Assembly: GCA_026710795.1 (NCBI GenBank)
Contig: JAPOQK010000099.1
Span: 1-44,848, forward strand
Length of the DNA stretch: 44,848 nucleotides
From: Candidatus Poribacteria bacterium
GTDB lineage: Bacteria; Poribacteria; WGA-4E; WGA-3G
Reading direction: 5' to 3'
Shown: positions 1 to 8,600 of the stretch, piece after piece
How positions within the stretch are numbered: position 1 is the stretch's first letter
Layout: each line of letters opens with the position of its first letter
The notes under the pieces: model-generated
Told to the model about the DNA's origin: nothing
Seen by the model: only the letters and a program-made list of their open reading frames with translations
Database searches by the model: none
Translations under genes and position numbers: made by a program

Positions 1-285
1 CGACACCCGTCACCCAAAAAACATCCACACAAAAATCGGCCAGAACCCAGCACATAAGAAAGTTACCAAAATTATTTTTTTTCAACCACAAAAAACCGAT
101 GAAAACAACCCGAAAACCCAGACGGAAACTAACATTAGACCAATTCTACCAAAAGTTACCGTTATGTCAAAAAAAGTTACCATACGGTAACCTTTTAAGG
201 AGGAATATTCCGACGAAATCCAATGACATACACAAACAATTCGCCGTCAAATCCTTCGCAAAAATGATGACACGATCAGAAATCC
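1..285. other. Non-coding leader region with GTTACC inverted repeats
   Basis: No convincing gene is visible. Open frames here are low-complexity and lack a ribosome binding site. The motif AGTTACC recurs near 61, 154 and 175. The last copy pairs with GGTAAC to form a short palindrome at 176-191, and GTTACCGTTATG (155-166) pairs with CATACGGTAAC (181-191) with a one-base bulge. This could be a hairpin or an operator; its role is unknown. The stretch is A-rich and may be the remnant of a mobile or regulatory region at the edge of the window. Confidence 0.4.
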
Positions 286-402
286 AAGGTAGGTCAAAAA
301 AAGAAAAGAGCAAAAAGGAGCAAGAAAAAAAAAGCAAAATTCGCGTCACATTCCTTATCCTGACTGAATTCTTTACGTCATATGTGACGTGCAAAACGTC
401 AT
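286..402 (+). repeat. Dispersed ~117-bp repeat, copy 1, with ACGTCA/TGACGT palindrome
   Basis: This segment recurs at 10936-11050. Both begin AAGGTAGGTCAA, continue with a purine-rich AAAAAGGAGC tract, share TTCGCGTCACATTCCTTAT and CTGACTG, and end in a palindrome followed by GCAAAA. In this copy the palindrome is ACGTCATATGTGACGT at 375-390. Several CGTCA/TGACG half-sites occur per copy. The copy lies about 160 bp upstream of the amidohydrolase start and just ahead of its promoter. It may be an operator-bearing regulatory cassette or a small mobile repeat. Confidence 0.75.
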
Positions 403-447
403 AGATACATACCAAAAACTTTACATCTACTCTACATCGTATCATAA

Positions 448-476
448 TTGTAGACATAATAGGTATATGGTATAAT
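448..476 (+). promoter_or_regulatory. Candidate sigma-70 promoter of the amidohydrolase gene
   Basis: TTGTAG (448-453) and TATAAT (471-476) are separated by 17 bp. The predicted start is near 483, giving a leader of about 80 nt before the TTG start codon at 564. The promoter lies directly downstream of the ACGTCA/TGACGT repeat. Confidence 0.6.
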
Positions 477-563
477 GCAAACTGTAATCAACTTAATAAG
501 AGAACAACTCTTGCCGATTAAACAGTTTAAAGAATAGACGAGTATATTATTCAGGAGGTATTT

Positions 564-2111
564 TTGGAATTTGACATTATTATAGAAGACGGGAACATCG
601 TTGACGGTACAGGGAAACGTGACCCTTATGTTGCGGATATCGGTCTTGTAGGTGATAGAATAGTAGCAATTGATGAGCTTACTGATGCAGATACGTCACA
701 TAGAATAAATGCTGCTGGACAGATTGTGTGTCCTGGCTTCGTTGATGTTCACGTTCATTCTGAAATCTCTCTTCTGGGTGGACGCGACCAGTATGCAGCA
801 CTCATGCAAGGGGTTACAACTCATCTTGCAGCACCGGATGGCTTCGGATGGGCACCATTGTCACGTCAACTTGCTGAGGAACTTTGGCATTACACACAAT
901 TTGCTTACGGTGACGATAAAGTCTCGCTCAATTGGAAAACACCAGATGAATATCTTAGTATTTTTGAAGGACAAATTCCTGCGAACCTATACCCACAAGT
1001 ACCGCATTGTGCTGTTCGATTAGGGGCATTGGGATGGGATGCACGTCCTGCTACCAGTGATGAACTGAAGGCAATGGAACGGACGACACGCGAATGGCTT
1101 GAAGCAGGAGCATGCTGTCTCTGTTTGGGTCTGGATTATCAACCCTCTGCAAATGCTGATTTGAATGAGTTAGTCTATCTGTCAAAGGTTGCTGCAAGTT
1201 ATGATGCCATCTATGCTGCCCATATCCGATATCAACTCATTGGTCGTAAAGCTGCATGGGAAGAAACAATAGAAATCGCACAACGTGCTGAGATACCTGT
1301 GCATATCTCACATGAACGAGTTGATGAAGTATCGGCTGAAGTACTTGAACGTGTTGACCGTGAAGACATTGATCTTACATTTGAATCATACCTTTATCCT
1401 GCTGGAATGACACACCTCGCCATGATGTTACCAATGGAATATCAGACAGGTACACCTGATGAGATGTTAGCAAATTTAGAAAGATCTGAAGTGCGAGAAA
1501 AATCTCTTCCATATCTACGGGATAAGTTAGCGGAAGGCAACCAAATTGTAGGCTACAATAAATCTTCAAGATACATTGGTATGCTACTGTCAGATGTTGC
1601 AAAACAGGAAGGTAAATCAAATGAGGAATTTGCATACGATTTCATCACGGAAGAGAATGCGATTGAGACATTTGTCATGCCATGGAGCACACCTGCTAAA
1701 GAAAATGAACAAGTGTTGAACCAAACTGCGTGTCATCCTCGTATGATGATTGCAAGTGATGGTGTCTACAATATACCACATCCTCATCCACGAAGTTACG
1801 GATGCTTTGTGCAATACCTCGGGAAATTCGTCCGTGAACGGCAGTTGATTTCACTAAAAGATGCAGTGTATAAAATGAGTGGTTTTCCTGCAGAGCGATT
1901 CCGTCTTTCTGACCGTGGAAGAATTGCAACTGGTCTGGCAGCGGATATTGTTATTTTTGATCCAGACACCGTTGCAGACCGTTCAACATGGTTTGACCCA
2001 ATTCAACCTCCAGTCGGTGTAAATTGGGTATTTGTCAATGGTGTACCGGTAATTAATGAGGGTGTCGTTAGTGGCAAACTTCCCGGTAAAGTTCTGCGTC
2101 ACCAGAAGTAG
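564..2111 (+). CDS. D-aminoacylase / N-acyl-D-amino-acid deacylase family amidohydrolase
   Basis: This 515-residue protein belongs to the metal-dependent amidohydrolase superfamily, close to N-acyl-D-amino-acid deacylases that release D-amino acids from N-acylated forms. The N-terminal beta-sandwich leads into the metal motif VDVHVH (His63, His65). Further family marks are GLDYQPSA, AAHIR, HISHE and ASDG with a downstream HPHPRSYG. The C-terminal LADIVIFDPDTV and WVFVNGVPVI segments are typical of the family. The start is TTG, chosen because AGGAGGT at 553-559 sits at ideal spacing. The next gene follows after 27 bp, so the two are probably co-transcribed. Substrate is not certain: dihydroorotase- or hydantoinase-like relatives share the fold, but the C-terminus favours D-aminoacylase. 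Confidence 0.85.
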   Translation: MEFDIIIEDGNIVDGTGKRDPYVADIGLVGDRIVAIDELTDADTSHRINAAGQIVCPGFVDVHVHSEISLLGGRDQYAALMQGVTTHLAAPDGFGWAPLSRQLAEELWHYTQFAYGDDKVSLNWKTPDEYLSIFEGQIPANLYPQVPHCAVRLGALGWDARPATSDELKAMERTTREWLEAGACCLCLGLDYQPSANADLNELVYLSKVAASYDAIYAAHIRYQLIGRKAAWEETIEIAQRAEIPVHISHERVDEVSAEVLERVDREDIDLTFESYLYPAGMTHLAMMLPMEYQTGTPDEMLANLERSEVREKSLPYLRDKLAEGNQIVGYNKSSRYIGMLLSDVAKQEGKSNEEFAYDFITEENAIETFVMPWSTPAKENEQVLNQTACHPRMMIASDGVYNIPHPHPRSYGCFVQYLGKFVRERQLISLKDAVYKMSGFPAERFRLSDRGRIATGLAADIVIFDPDTVADRSTWFDPIQPPVGVNWVFVNGVPVINEGVVSGKLPGKVLRHQK

Positions 2112-2138
2112 ATTGTATCTTAACATGGAGAATTCACT

Positions 2139-3584
2139 TTGGATAACTACGATTTGACGATAATCGGTGGTGGGAGTGCGGGACTTGTAGTGGCAGTTGC
2201 TGGTGCAAAACTTGGTAAGAAAACCGCGCTTGTAGAGAAACATCGTATCGGTGGAGATTGTCTGTGGACGGGTTGTGTGCCTTCAAAAGCATTACTCAAA
2301 GCTGCAAAAGTTGCAAAATACATTGACACTGCAGACAAATATGGGATAACAAATTCTAATGGAAACCCGGAATGGCAGAAGGTGATCGACTATGTCCGAA
2401 GCACACAACAAATCATTGAAGAGGAACACGACAATCCTGAACGTTTCCGAGAGATGGGTGTTGATGTGATCTTCGGTAATGGACATTTTGAAGCACGGGA
2501 TACATTCGTTGTGGAGGACGCAGAAAGTGGAGAGACACGAAACCTGAAAAGTAAAAAATATGTAATAAGCACTGGTTCTCGACCACTTGCGCCGTCTGTT
2601 CCCGGATTAAAATCCTGTGATTATCTTGACAGTGAAAATGTATGGGATTTAGAGGAATTACCACAACGGCTGCTTGTTGTGGGGGCTGGACCGATTGGGA
2701 TTGAATTGGGACAAGCGTTTCATCGGCTTGGTTCAGATGTAACAATTGCACAACGAAGTGGTCGTATATTAACAAAAGAGGATAATCATGTAGCAGAACG
2801 GATGCTACAATACCTTAGGTCTGAAGGGATTAAGATACGACTGAATACAAACATAGAAAAAATCGAAAAACAGAATGAAGGTACAAGGGTTACGTTTTCA
2901 AGTTTGCAATCCGCTTCCTCAGAACAAAACGATGAACAGATGTTTGATAATGTCTTGGTCGCAGCAGGACGTGCTCCGAATATTGAAGGTTTGGAATTAG
3001 AAAAAATTGGTGTGCATGTTAAAAAAAATGGTATAGTCGTAAATGACCAACTACAGACACATGTGAAACACATTTATGCTGCAGGAGATGTCATCGGACA
3101 TTATCTTTTTACACATGTTGCAGCATTTCAAGCACAATTGCTGATTAGAAATTTCCTTTTACCTTTCTCAAAAAAGATAAACTATTCTGTTGTGCCTTGG
3201 ACGACATTTTGCGATCCAGAGATTGCAAGATGTGGTTTGACGGAGTCTGAGGCACGCGAGAAATATGGGGATGTTGACGTGTTTACATTGGACCAGACAG
3301 ATGTTGATAGAGCGGTTGCAGAGGGTGAAACACAAGGATTTACAAAGGTGATTGCTACGAAATGGAGAGGGAGGATATTAGGGGTACACATTGTCGGAGC
3401 TAATGCGGGAGAGGTTATCCATGAATATATATTGGCTATGCAGGAAGGGATTCCTTTACGGAAATTGGGCGGAATGATACATGTGTATCCGACTTATTCC
3501 ACGAGTGTGTTACGTGTGGCAACTAAATGGTTATCGGAAGGAACATTGATTAAGACCTTGCGAAAGTTAATTGGGGCTGGATGA
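2139..3584 (+). CDS. Mercuric-reductase-like FAD/NAD(P) disulfide oxidoreductase
   Basis: This 481-residue class I pyridine nucleotide-disulfide oxidoreductase has an N-terminal FAD site (GGGSAGLVVA) and a redox-active pair in GGDCLWTGCVPSK (Cys-x4-Cys). It also has an NAD(P) Rossmann motif (VVGAGPIGIELGQ), the second FAD motif (IYAAGDVIG) and a dimerisation domain. The C-terminal HVYPT segment carries Tyr where dihydrolipoamide dehydrogenase has its catalytic His (HxHPT). The protein is therefore more likely a MerA-like or TIGR-type oxidoreductase of unknown substrate than a true Lpd. No N-terminal mercury-binding domain or C-terminal vicinal cysteines are present, so mercury reduction is unlikely. 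The start is TTG with ATGGAG just upstream. Confidence 0.85.
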   Translation: MDNYDLTIIGGGSAGLVVAVAGAKLGKKTALVEKHRIGGDCLWTGCVPSKALLKAAKVAKYIDTADKYGITNSNGNPEWQKVIDYVRSTQQIIEEEHDNPERFREMGVDVIFGNGHFEARDTFVVEDAESGETRNLKSKKYVISTGSRPLAPSVPGLKSCDYLDSENVWDLEELPQRLLVVGAGPIGIELGQAFHRLGSDVTIAQRSGRILTKEDNHVAERMLQYLRSEGIKIRLNTNIEKIEKQNEGTRVTFSSLQSASSEQNDEQMFDNVLVAAGRAPNIEGLELEKIGVHVKKNGIVVNDQLQTHVKHIYAAGDVIGHYLFTHVAAFQAQLLIRNFLLPFSKKINYSVVPWTTFCDPEIARCGLTESEAREKYGDVDVFTLDQTDVDRAVAEGETQGFTKVIATKWRGRILGVHIVGANAGEVIHEYILAMQEGIPLRKLGGMIHVYPTYSTSVLRVATKWLSEGTLIKTLRKLIGAG

Positions 3585-3615
3585 AACATAAATTAGATTC
3601 TGTTAAAAAGAAAAA

Positions 3616-3719
3616 GAGTCGGAAACCACAGTCAGTTGGTTAAAAAGTCTCAGGGATTCTAACCTAACGCAAACAAATTTGACTGATAAACTACGGTTTG
3701 CATGACGCAGTTCCGACTC
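3616..3719. repeat. 104-bp element closed by a 9-bp perfect inverted repeat
   Basis: GAGTCGGAA (3616-3624) and TTCCGACTC (3711-3719) are perfect inverted copies. Inside, CAGTCA (3629-3634) pairs with TGACTG (3680-3685) and GCAAAC (3669-3674) with GTTTGC (3696-3701), in an interleaved order. It starts 32 bp after the flavoprotein stop codon. It may be a structured RNA 3' end, a terminator-like structure or another small mobile repeat. No poly-U tract follows. Confidence 0.5.
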
Positions 3720-3863
3720 ACCTAAGGAGGCATATATCGTAATTAGCAATTTCTGTGCCAACAGAAACGTCTTTATTTTCGCAATTCGCAGAACAAATTG
3801 TCTATTTTTCCATCAATGCTGTTGAAAAATTAGTCAATCTTCTTTAGAATTGTATTACCATAA

Positions 3864-4013
3864 CTCAAATTGCTACATAATGTAGCACAATCTGTTAGAT
3901 TGTGTCAAAATAGATGCAAACGAACAGTTTACGCTACAATATTATCGAGAATAATGCCTTTTTTCATTAAAACAGTATCCGCATGTCTAATAATTTGTAG
4001 GTAGCAACTTGGG
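3864..4013. mobile_element. MITE-like element, copy A (~150 bp, imperfect TIRs, 8-bp flanking duplication)
   Basis: The ends CTCAAATTGCTAC (left) and GTAGCAACTTGGG (right) are imperfect inverted repeats with 11 of 13 positions pairing. The direct repeat TTACCATA flanks the element at 3855-3862 and 4014-4021. The first ~75 bp are almost identical to the element at 30777-30929 and contain three small hairpins: TGCTACATAATGTAGCA, CACAATC/GATTGTG, and GCAAAC with a diverged partner GTTTAC. It carries no coding capacity, so it would be mobilised by a transposase elsewhere. It lies between two convergent genes. Confidence 0.75.
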
Positions 4014-4036
4014 TTACCATATTAAATGTGTCAGTT

Positions 4037-4936
4037 TTATACGGATAGTTCCTGTCCAACAATTAATCTATATGCCTCTCGATATTTCTCACTGGTTTTT
4101 GTGATTACAGAGTCTGGCAATTCTGGTGCAGGCGGTTCTTTATTCCAGCCGATTTCAGTTAAATAATCACGTACGAACTGCTTATCAAAACTCTGTTGTG
4201 GCTTGCCGGGTTCATACAGATCCGCTGGCCAAAATCGAGAAGAGTCTGGTGTGAATACCTCATCTATAAGGATGATCTTTCCATCGCGTAATCCAAATTC
4301 AAATTTGGTGTCGCAAAGTATAATACCTGAGCTTTCAGCATGTTCACTTGCTGCTCTGAACAGAGAAAAACTAATGTCGATTAGTTGATCTGTTAGGTCT
4401 GTACCAACCTGAGACCGCATTTCATCAATAGAGATCGGTTCATCGTGTTCACCGTGTTCTGCTTTTGTTGTTGGGGTGAATAAAAGTTCAGGCAACTTAT
4501 CAGATTCTCGTAAACCTTCAGGTAATTTCTGACCACAGATTTCACCAGTTTTCTGATACGATGACCAGCCAGAACCTGCCAGATAACCTCTAACAACACA
4601 TTCAACATCAACCCGTTCAGCTTTACGAACAAGCATTGAACGTCCCTCAAGCAGTTCTGCATCTGCATGTAGTGCTTCTGGATAATCCTCAATTTCCGTT
4701 GAAATAACGTGATTTTCAACAACTGATTTTGTATAGTTAAACCAGAATTTAGACAATCCTGTAAGAACTTTGCCCTTATCTGGAATGCCATTTGGTAAAA
4801 CAACATCGAATGCTGATAATCTATCCGTAGATATAATCAGAAATTCATCACCAAGGTCATACAGATCGCGAACTTTTCCGCTATGTGCGGGGGTTAGGTT
4901 AGTTAATTTTGTAGATGTTATAACGTTTTGAGACAT
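4037..4936 (-). CDS. purC: Phosphoribosylaminoimidazole-succinocarboxamide synthase
   Basis: SAICAR synthase joins CAIR and aspartate using ATP in purine synthesis. The 299-residue length fits the longer yeast Ade1-like bacterial form. The N-terminal GKVRDLYDLGD and STDRLSAFDVVLP motifs bind ATP. The two family signatures are visible as VECVVRGYLAGSGW and LCDTKFEFGL. The ATG is preceded by AGGAG on the minus strand. It lies 36 bp downstream of a TPR lipoprotein gene and is the last gene of an ABC-transporter operon, an unusual companion for a purine gene and probably just read-through placement. Confidence 0.95.
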   Translation of the reverse strand: MSQNVITSTKLTNLTPAHSGKVRDLYDLGDEFLIISTDRLSAFDVVLPNGIPDKGKVLTGLSKFWFNYTKSVVENHVISTEIEDYPEALHADAELLEGRSMLVRKAERVDVECVVRGYLAGSGWSSYQKTGEICGQKLPEGLRESDKLPELLFTPTTKAEHGEHDEPISIDEMRSQVGTDLTDQLIDISFSLFRAASEHAESSGIILCDTKFEFGLRDGKIILIDEVFTPDSSRFWPADLYEPGKPQQSFDKQFVRDYLTEIGWNKEPPAPELPDSVITKTSEKYREAYRLIVGQELSV

Positions 4937-4972
4937 ATTATTCTCCTAAGTAAACAATATTAAATAATGAAA

Positions 4973-5566
4973 TCACTCCTTCAACAAATTCTGGAGTACA
5001 TTTACAGTTCTATTTTGTTCATCAATTACGAGTGCTTTGTCAATTTCTTGTTTAGCCTTTTGAATCTCACCGAGATAAAAATAACATGCTGCCTTCATCG
5101 CAAATAAGTCAGCTTCTGATTGATAATCATGGCGATAAAGATATTCTTGACCATCCGATTGTAACGCATTATCTATTGCCCTAATTGCAGCATTGAAATC
5201 AGATGAATCTTTGTTACGTAAGTACAGCACGTTTGCAAGACCGACCCAAGCATCGGTATTTGAAGAATCATAGCGAATGGCATTTTGGAACGCCTCTTGT
5301 ATCAGTGGTATGGATAGAGAAAGGCTCAGATGACTCCAACCAACACCGTTATGTGCATCGGCATATTCTGGGTCGGTATTGATTGCACGTTCAAAACTGA
5401 TTAGTGCTTGTGTGTAATCACCTAATCTGTAATGTTGCCAACCTTGTTGTGTATGGCTTGCAGCAGAAGAGAGTTCGGTTTCATAGTCACTTGTACAACC
5501 AATCAGTGTTATGAATGAAACAAGGAATATTATAGCTGAGGGAATTAAGTTTAATGTACGTGCCAT
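4973..5566 (-). CDS. TPR-repeat lipoprotein
   Basis: The 197-residue protein has a hydrophobic signal segment ending in the lipobox LIGC, so it is predicted to be lipidated and exported. Residues ~38-190 contain tetratricopeptide repeats, for example GWQHYRLGDYTQALISFERA followed by DPEYADAHNGVGW. A last helix pair near the end (FYLGEIQKAKQEIDKALVID) has the same pattern. TPR proteins of this kind scaffold envelope complexes. It sits 40 bp downstream of the large FtsX-type permease and may assist it or simply share its transcript. No specific function can be assigned. Confidence 0.8.
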   Translation of the reverse strand: MARTLNLIPSAIIFLVSFITLIGCTSDYETELSSAASHTQQGWQHYRLGDYTQALISFERAINTDPEYADAHNGVGWSHLSLSLSIPLIQEAFQNAIRYDSSNTDAWVGLANVLYLRNKDSSDFNAAIRAIDNALQSDGQEYLYRHDYQSEADLFAMKAACYFYLGEIQKAKQEIDKALVIDEQNRTVNVLQNLLKE

Positions 5567-5606
5567 AGACTACAACAACATCCTTTTTCTTCTATCTATT
5601 CCTTAT

Positions 5607-8600
5607 CTATTCCGTTTTCAGAGTTGACAATAACGGACTTCGGAGGGCAACGACCACGGCAATACTATTTGCAATTATACCAAACCCAAATATCAATATC
5701 AAGGTAATCGTCAGTGATAACCAGGGAAATGAGGGAAGATGTCCTTGAGAACCGAGAATCGCAACGATACCCGCCAGAATCCCAATAAGCATACCGACAG
5801 AGAGTAGGAAACCACTTTCAAGGAACAACATATTAAACAGTAGCTTTCGTCTAAAACCGTATGCTCGTAAAGTCGCCAATTCTCTTCTTCGTTCTATGAT
5901 ATTACGAAATAAAACCATCGCTAAACCGAATGTACCAAGAAGAACGCCTAAACCACCGAGACTTTGAAATGTTGAGATGTATGTGTTTTCTACTTCACGA
6001 AAACTTGCCAATCTATCAGCTGCTGATGTAACGTCTAAACCGTAATCTTCTAAGGTCTTTTCAAGGACTTGTAGTGTATTATTTTGCAATTCAAGAGGGG
6101 TTTTTATTAGAAAATATTGATACCCGCTTTGACTTGGGAAATACTTTGTAAAGTCGGATTCAGATATAATTAATTGACTTTGAAAAAGACTATTACTTAC
6201 CGTTTCAAGTTGAAGACTTAAGTCGTTTCCAAATTCATCTTGAATTAAAAAATCCTCTTTTGGATCATGATGTAGAATCCAACGTAGTGATTTATCATCA
6301 CCAATTGCATGTATTCTATTCTCATGTCTTGAATCCTGTTGTAAGAAATGCCACGGATCTTCATAAAGCATTCTATCTGGTGCACCTAATATCTGTGGTT
6401 TTTCAGGTTTATAGAGATTAAGACAACTTACATCCTCTCCAGGCAGTACCCGAAACGGGTATATTTCTGATTCAGTTAACAACTGAGAACCTTCTTCGTC
6501 AAAACCGAGTTCAAGTCTTCCGTCCGGTGAATTTAGACTATGGTGTAGAGGAAGAGAAGACTCAGCAACAAATGCATATTCTGTTTCAGGAAGTGCATCA
6601 TGTCGATTGACTCCTACTGCCACTATGATACAACATGCAAAACTCATGATTATCACAGAACTTTGGCTGTGCATCGGTTGCCAAGCTGCATTCTTAAGTC
6701 CAAATCTCAGACGACTAAACCGTTTCGGGACTCTTTGCGAACCTAACCATTTGTCAAAGACTAACCAACCTGTTCCCAGAATACCGAGTGCAGAACCTAA
6801 CAATCTGAATATGGGGTGCTTGACTAACCCTTCAACTGCCTCGTATATATGAGAACCATCTAAAGAAAAAACCAATATTGTACCTATAATACCTACTATT
6901 GTGCCAATACCTAATCCCAATGCAAGTTCCCACCATACAATTTGATATTTGTTTTGTGTATTTCTTGGGTGAGATAATACTGATGGTCCGAGTCTGTCCG
7001 TAAGAAATGTACCAAACTTACTGCGAGAAAGAAAATAGATGATTGTAATTACAATTGCATAAAATACCAGAACATATAAAAGTCCAAACCAACCATCAGT
7101 AATTAGGTAATATCCAGCAAGTATACCAAAGATGGATCCAAGGAATAGGTTCACTGAACGATTTATAGAGGATTTTTCACTTTCAGTTTTTGATCTACGC
7201 GATACTTCATCAAAATCAGTTTCTCCTGAAAGAAGTACTGCGGTAGGTGCTTTACCAAGTCTTTTGACTACTCCACGTATAAAATACATTACAACTACAA
7301 TTGTAGCAAGGATACCAATCATCAAACTCCAACCACTTATATGAAGATTAATGAACGGAGTTCCAATTGCTGGTAACCACCATGTTTTTAAACCGTATAT
7401 CATGAGTTTGGCATATCCGATAGCAAGTAGACAACCGAAAAGACTTCCAATGGTTGCAATTAGGATTCCTTCTAATAGAAAACGTCGACGAATTTGTGCA
7501 ATTTTGAATCCAACTGCTTGTAGTATCCCTATCTCTCGGGATCGTTGTGTAGCACCGATTGCAAAGATAGCACCAACGAGTGTTGCTGCAGCTAAAATAA
7601 TAAAGATACTAAGACTACTAAATAGCATCCCAAAATCTGTAGAACCTTTAGAGGCATTAATCCCTTCTTCTTGTAGAGATAGGAATTGGAATCCGATCTG
7701 TTCTGGTTCAATTCTCTTGAGAAATTCAGTTTCAAAAAGTGATTGTGTTGCATCAATATCTAATCCAGGTGCTGCTCCCATCCTTAGAGAAGTAAGGTCA
7801 CCAAACCGATTTTTCCATAACCGTTTACCCATATCTAAAGTAATAAATGCTTTTGGAGTAGCCTTATATTCATCCCAATATGTTTCGTCTTTGCTACGCA
7901 CTTTACTATAATCAAATGGAAAAGGGGGTTCCCAATCGGATAGATTAGTTGTATCGTGGATACCCGGAAATGAGGGTATCAAGTCTGTGTCTGCAGCGAT
8001 ACCATCTATAGGAACAACGGCTTTTAATATAAAATATGCTGTCTCTGTGATGTACTCTTCTTCAGCATTGACACTGAAGTATGTCATCTTGATTTTATCG
8101 CCAATTTTTACACCAAGGTCATCTGCTGTCCATTTATTCAAGACGATTGGTAAAAGTAAAGGATTGATAGAAGAGAAACCTTTTAGTTTCCTGTTAACTT
8201 CTGCTAATGCCTTATCAATTTTAACCCTGATATTTCTATATTCAGTGGAATTGACTTTTTGACCTTCTACATAATGTATATCAGACTTCACATTTTGAAT
8301 TCTTTGTACTTCTTTATTTATTTCTTTCCACTCTTCACCATCTTTCGATTCGCGTCGCTTGATTTCCTGTTGTTGTATTTGTTGATAAAGATTCTTTTCA
8401 ACTTCAGAGGTAGATCTGTTTAATAGGTCTGAGAATTCACCCTTTTCAAATGGTAAAGCCAATACAGTTGAATATGGAACTTGCACTGATTTATTACTTG
8501 ACTCCTCTTGCTGTGAGGCATCAACAGGTGATATGGAATTTGCAAGATATGTCAATGTTGGAAGTATCGGTATGTTGTTATCAGATGCGACATTGAGAGC

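Noticed and set aside
99..404. Open frames on both strands (99-404 plus, 167-457 minus)
   Set aside because: Low-complexity Lys/Glu or hydrophobic content, no ribosome binding site, and they overlap the dispersed repeat, which also occurs in non-coding sequence at 10936-11050.
2139..3584. Mercury resistance gene merA
   Set aside because: No heavy-metal-binding N-terminus or C-terminal Cys pair and no other mer genes.
6607..8262. Several plus-strand frames inside the permease gene
   Set aside because: They are antisense shadows of the 1266-residue permease, which has a clear domain structure.
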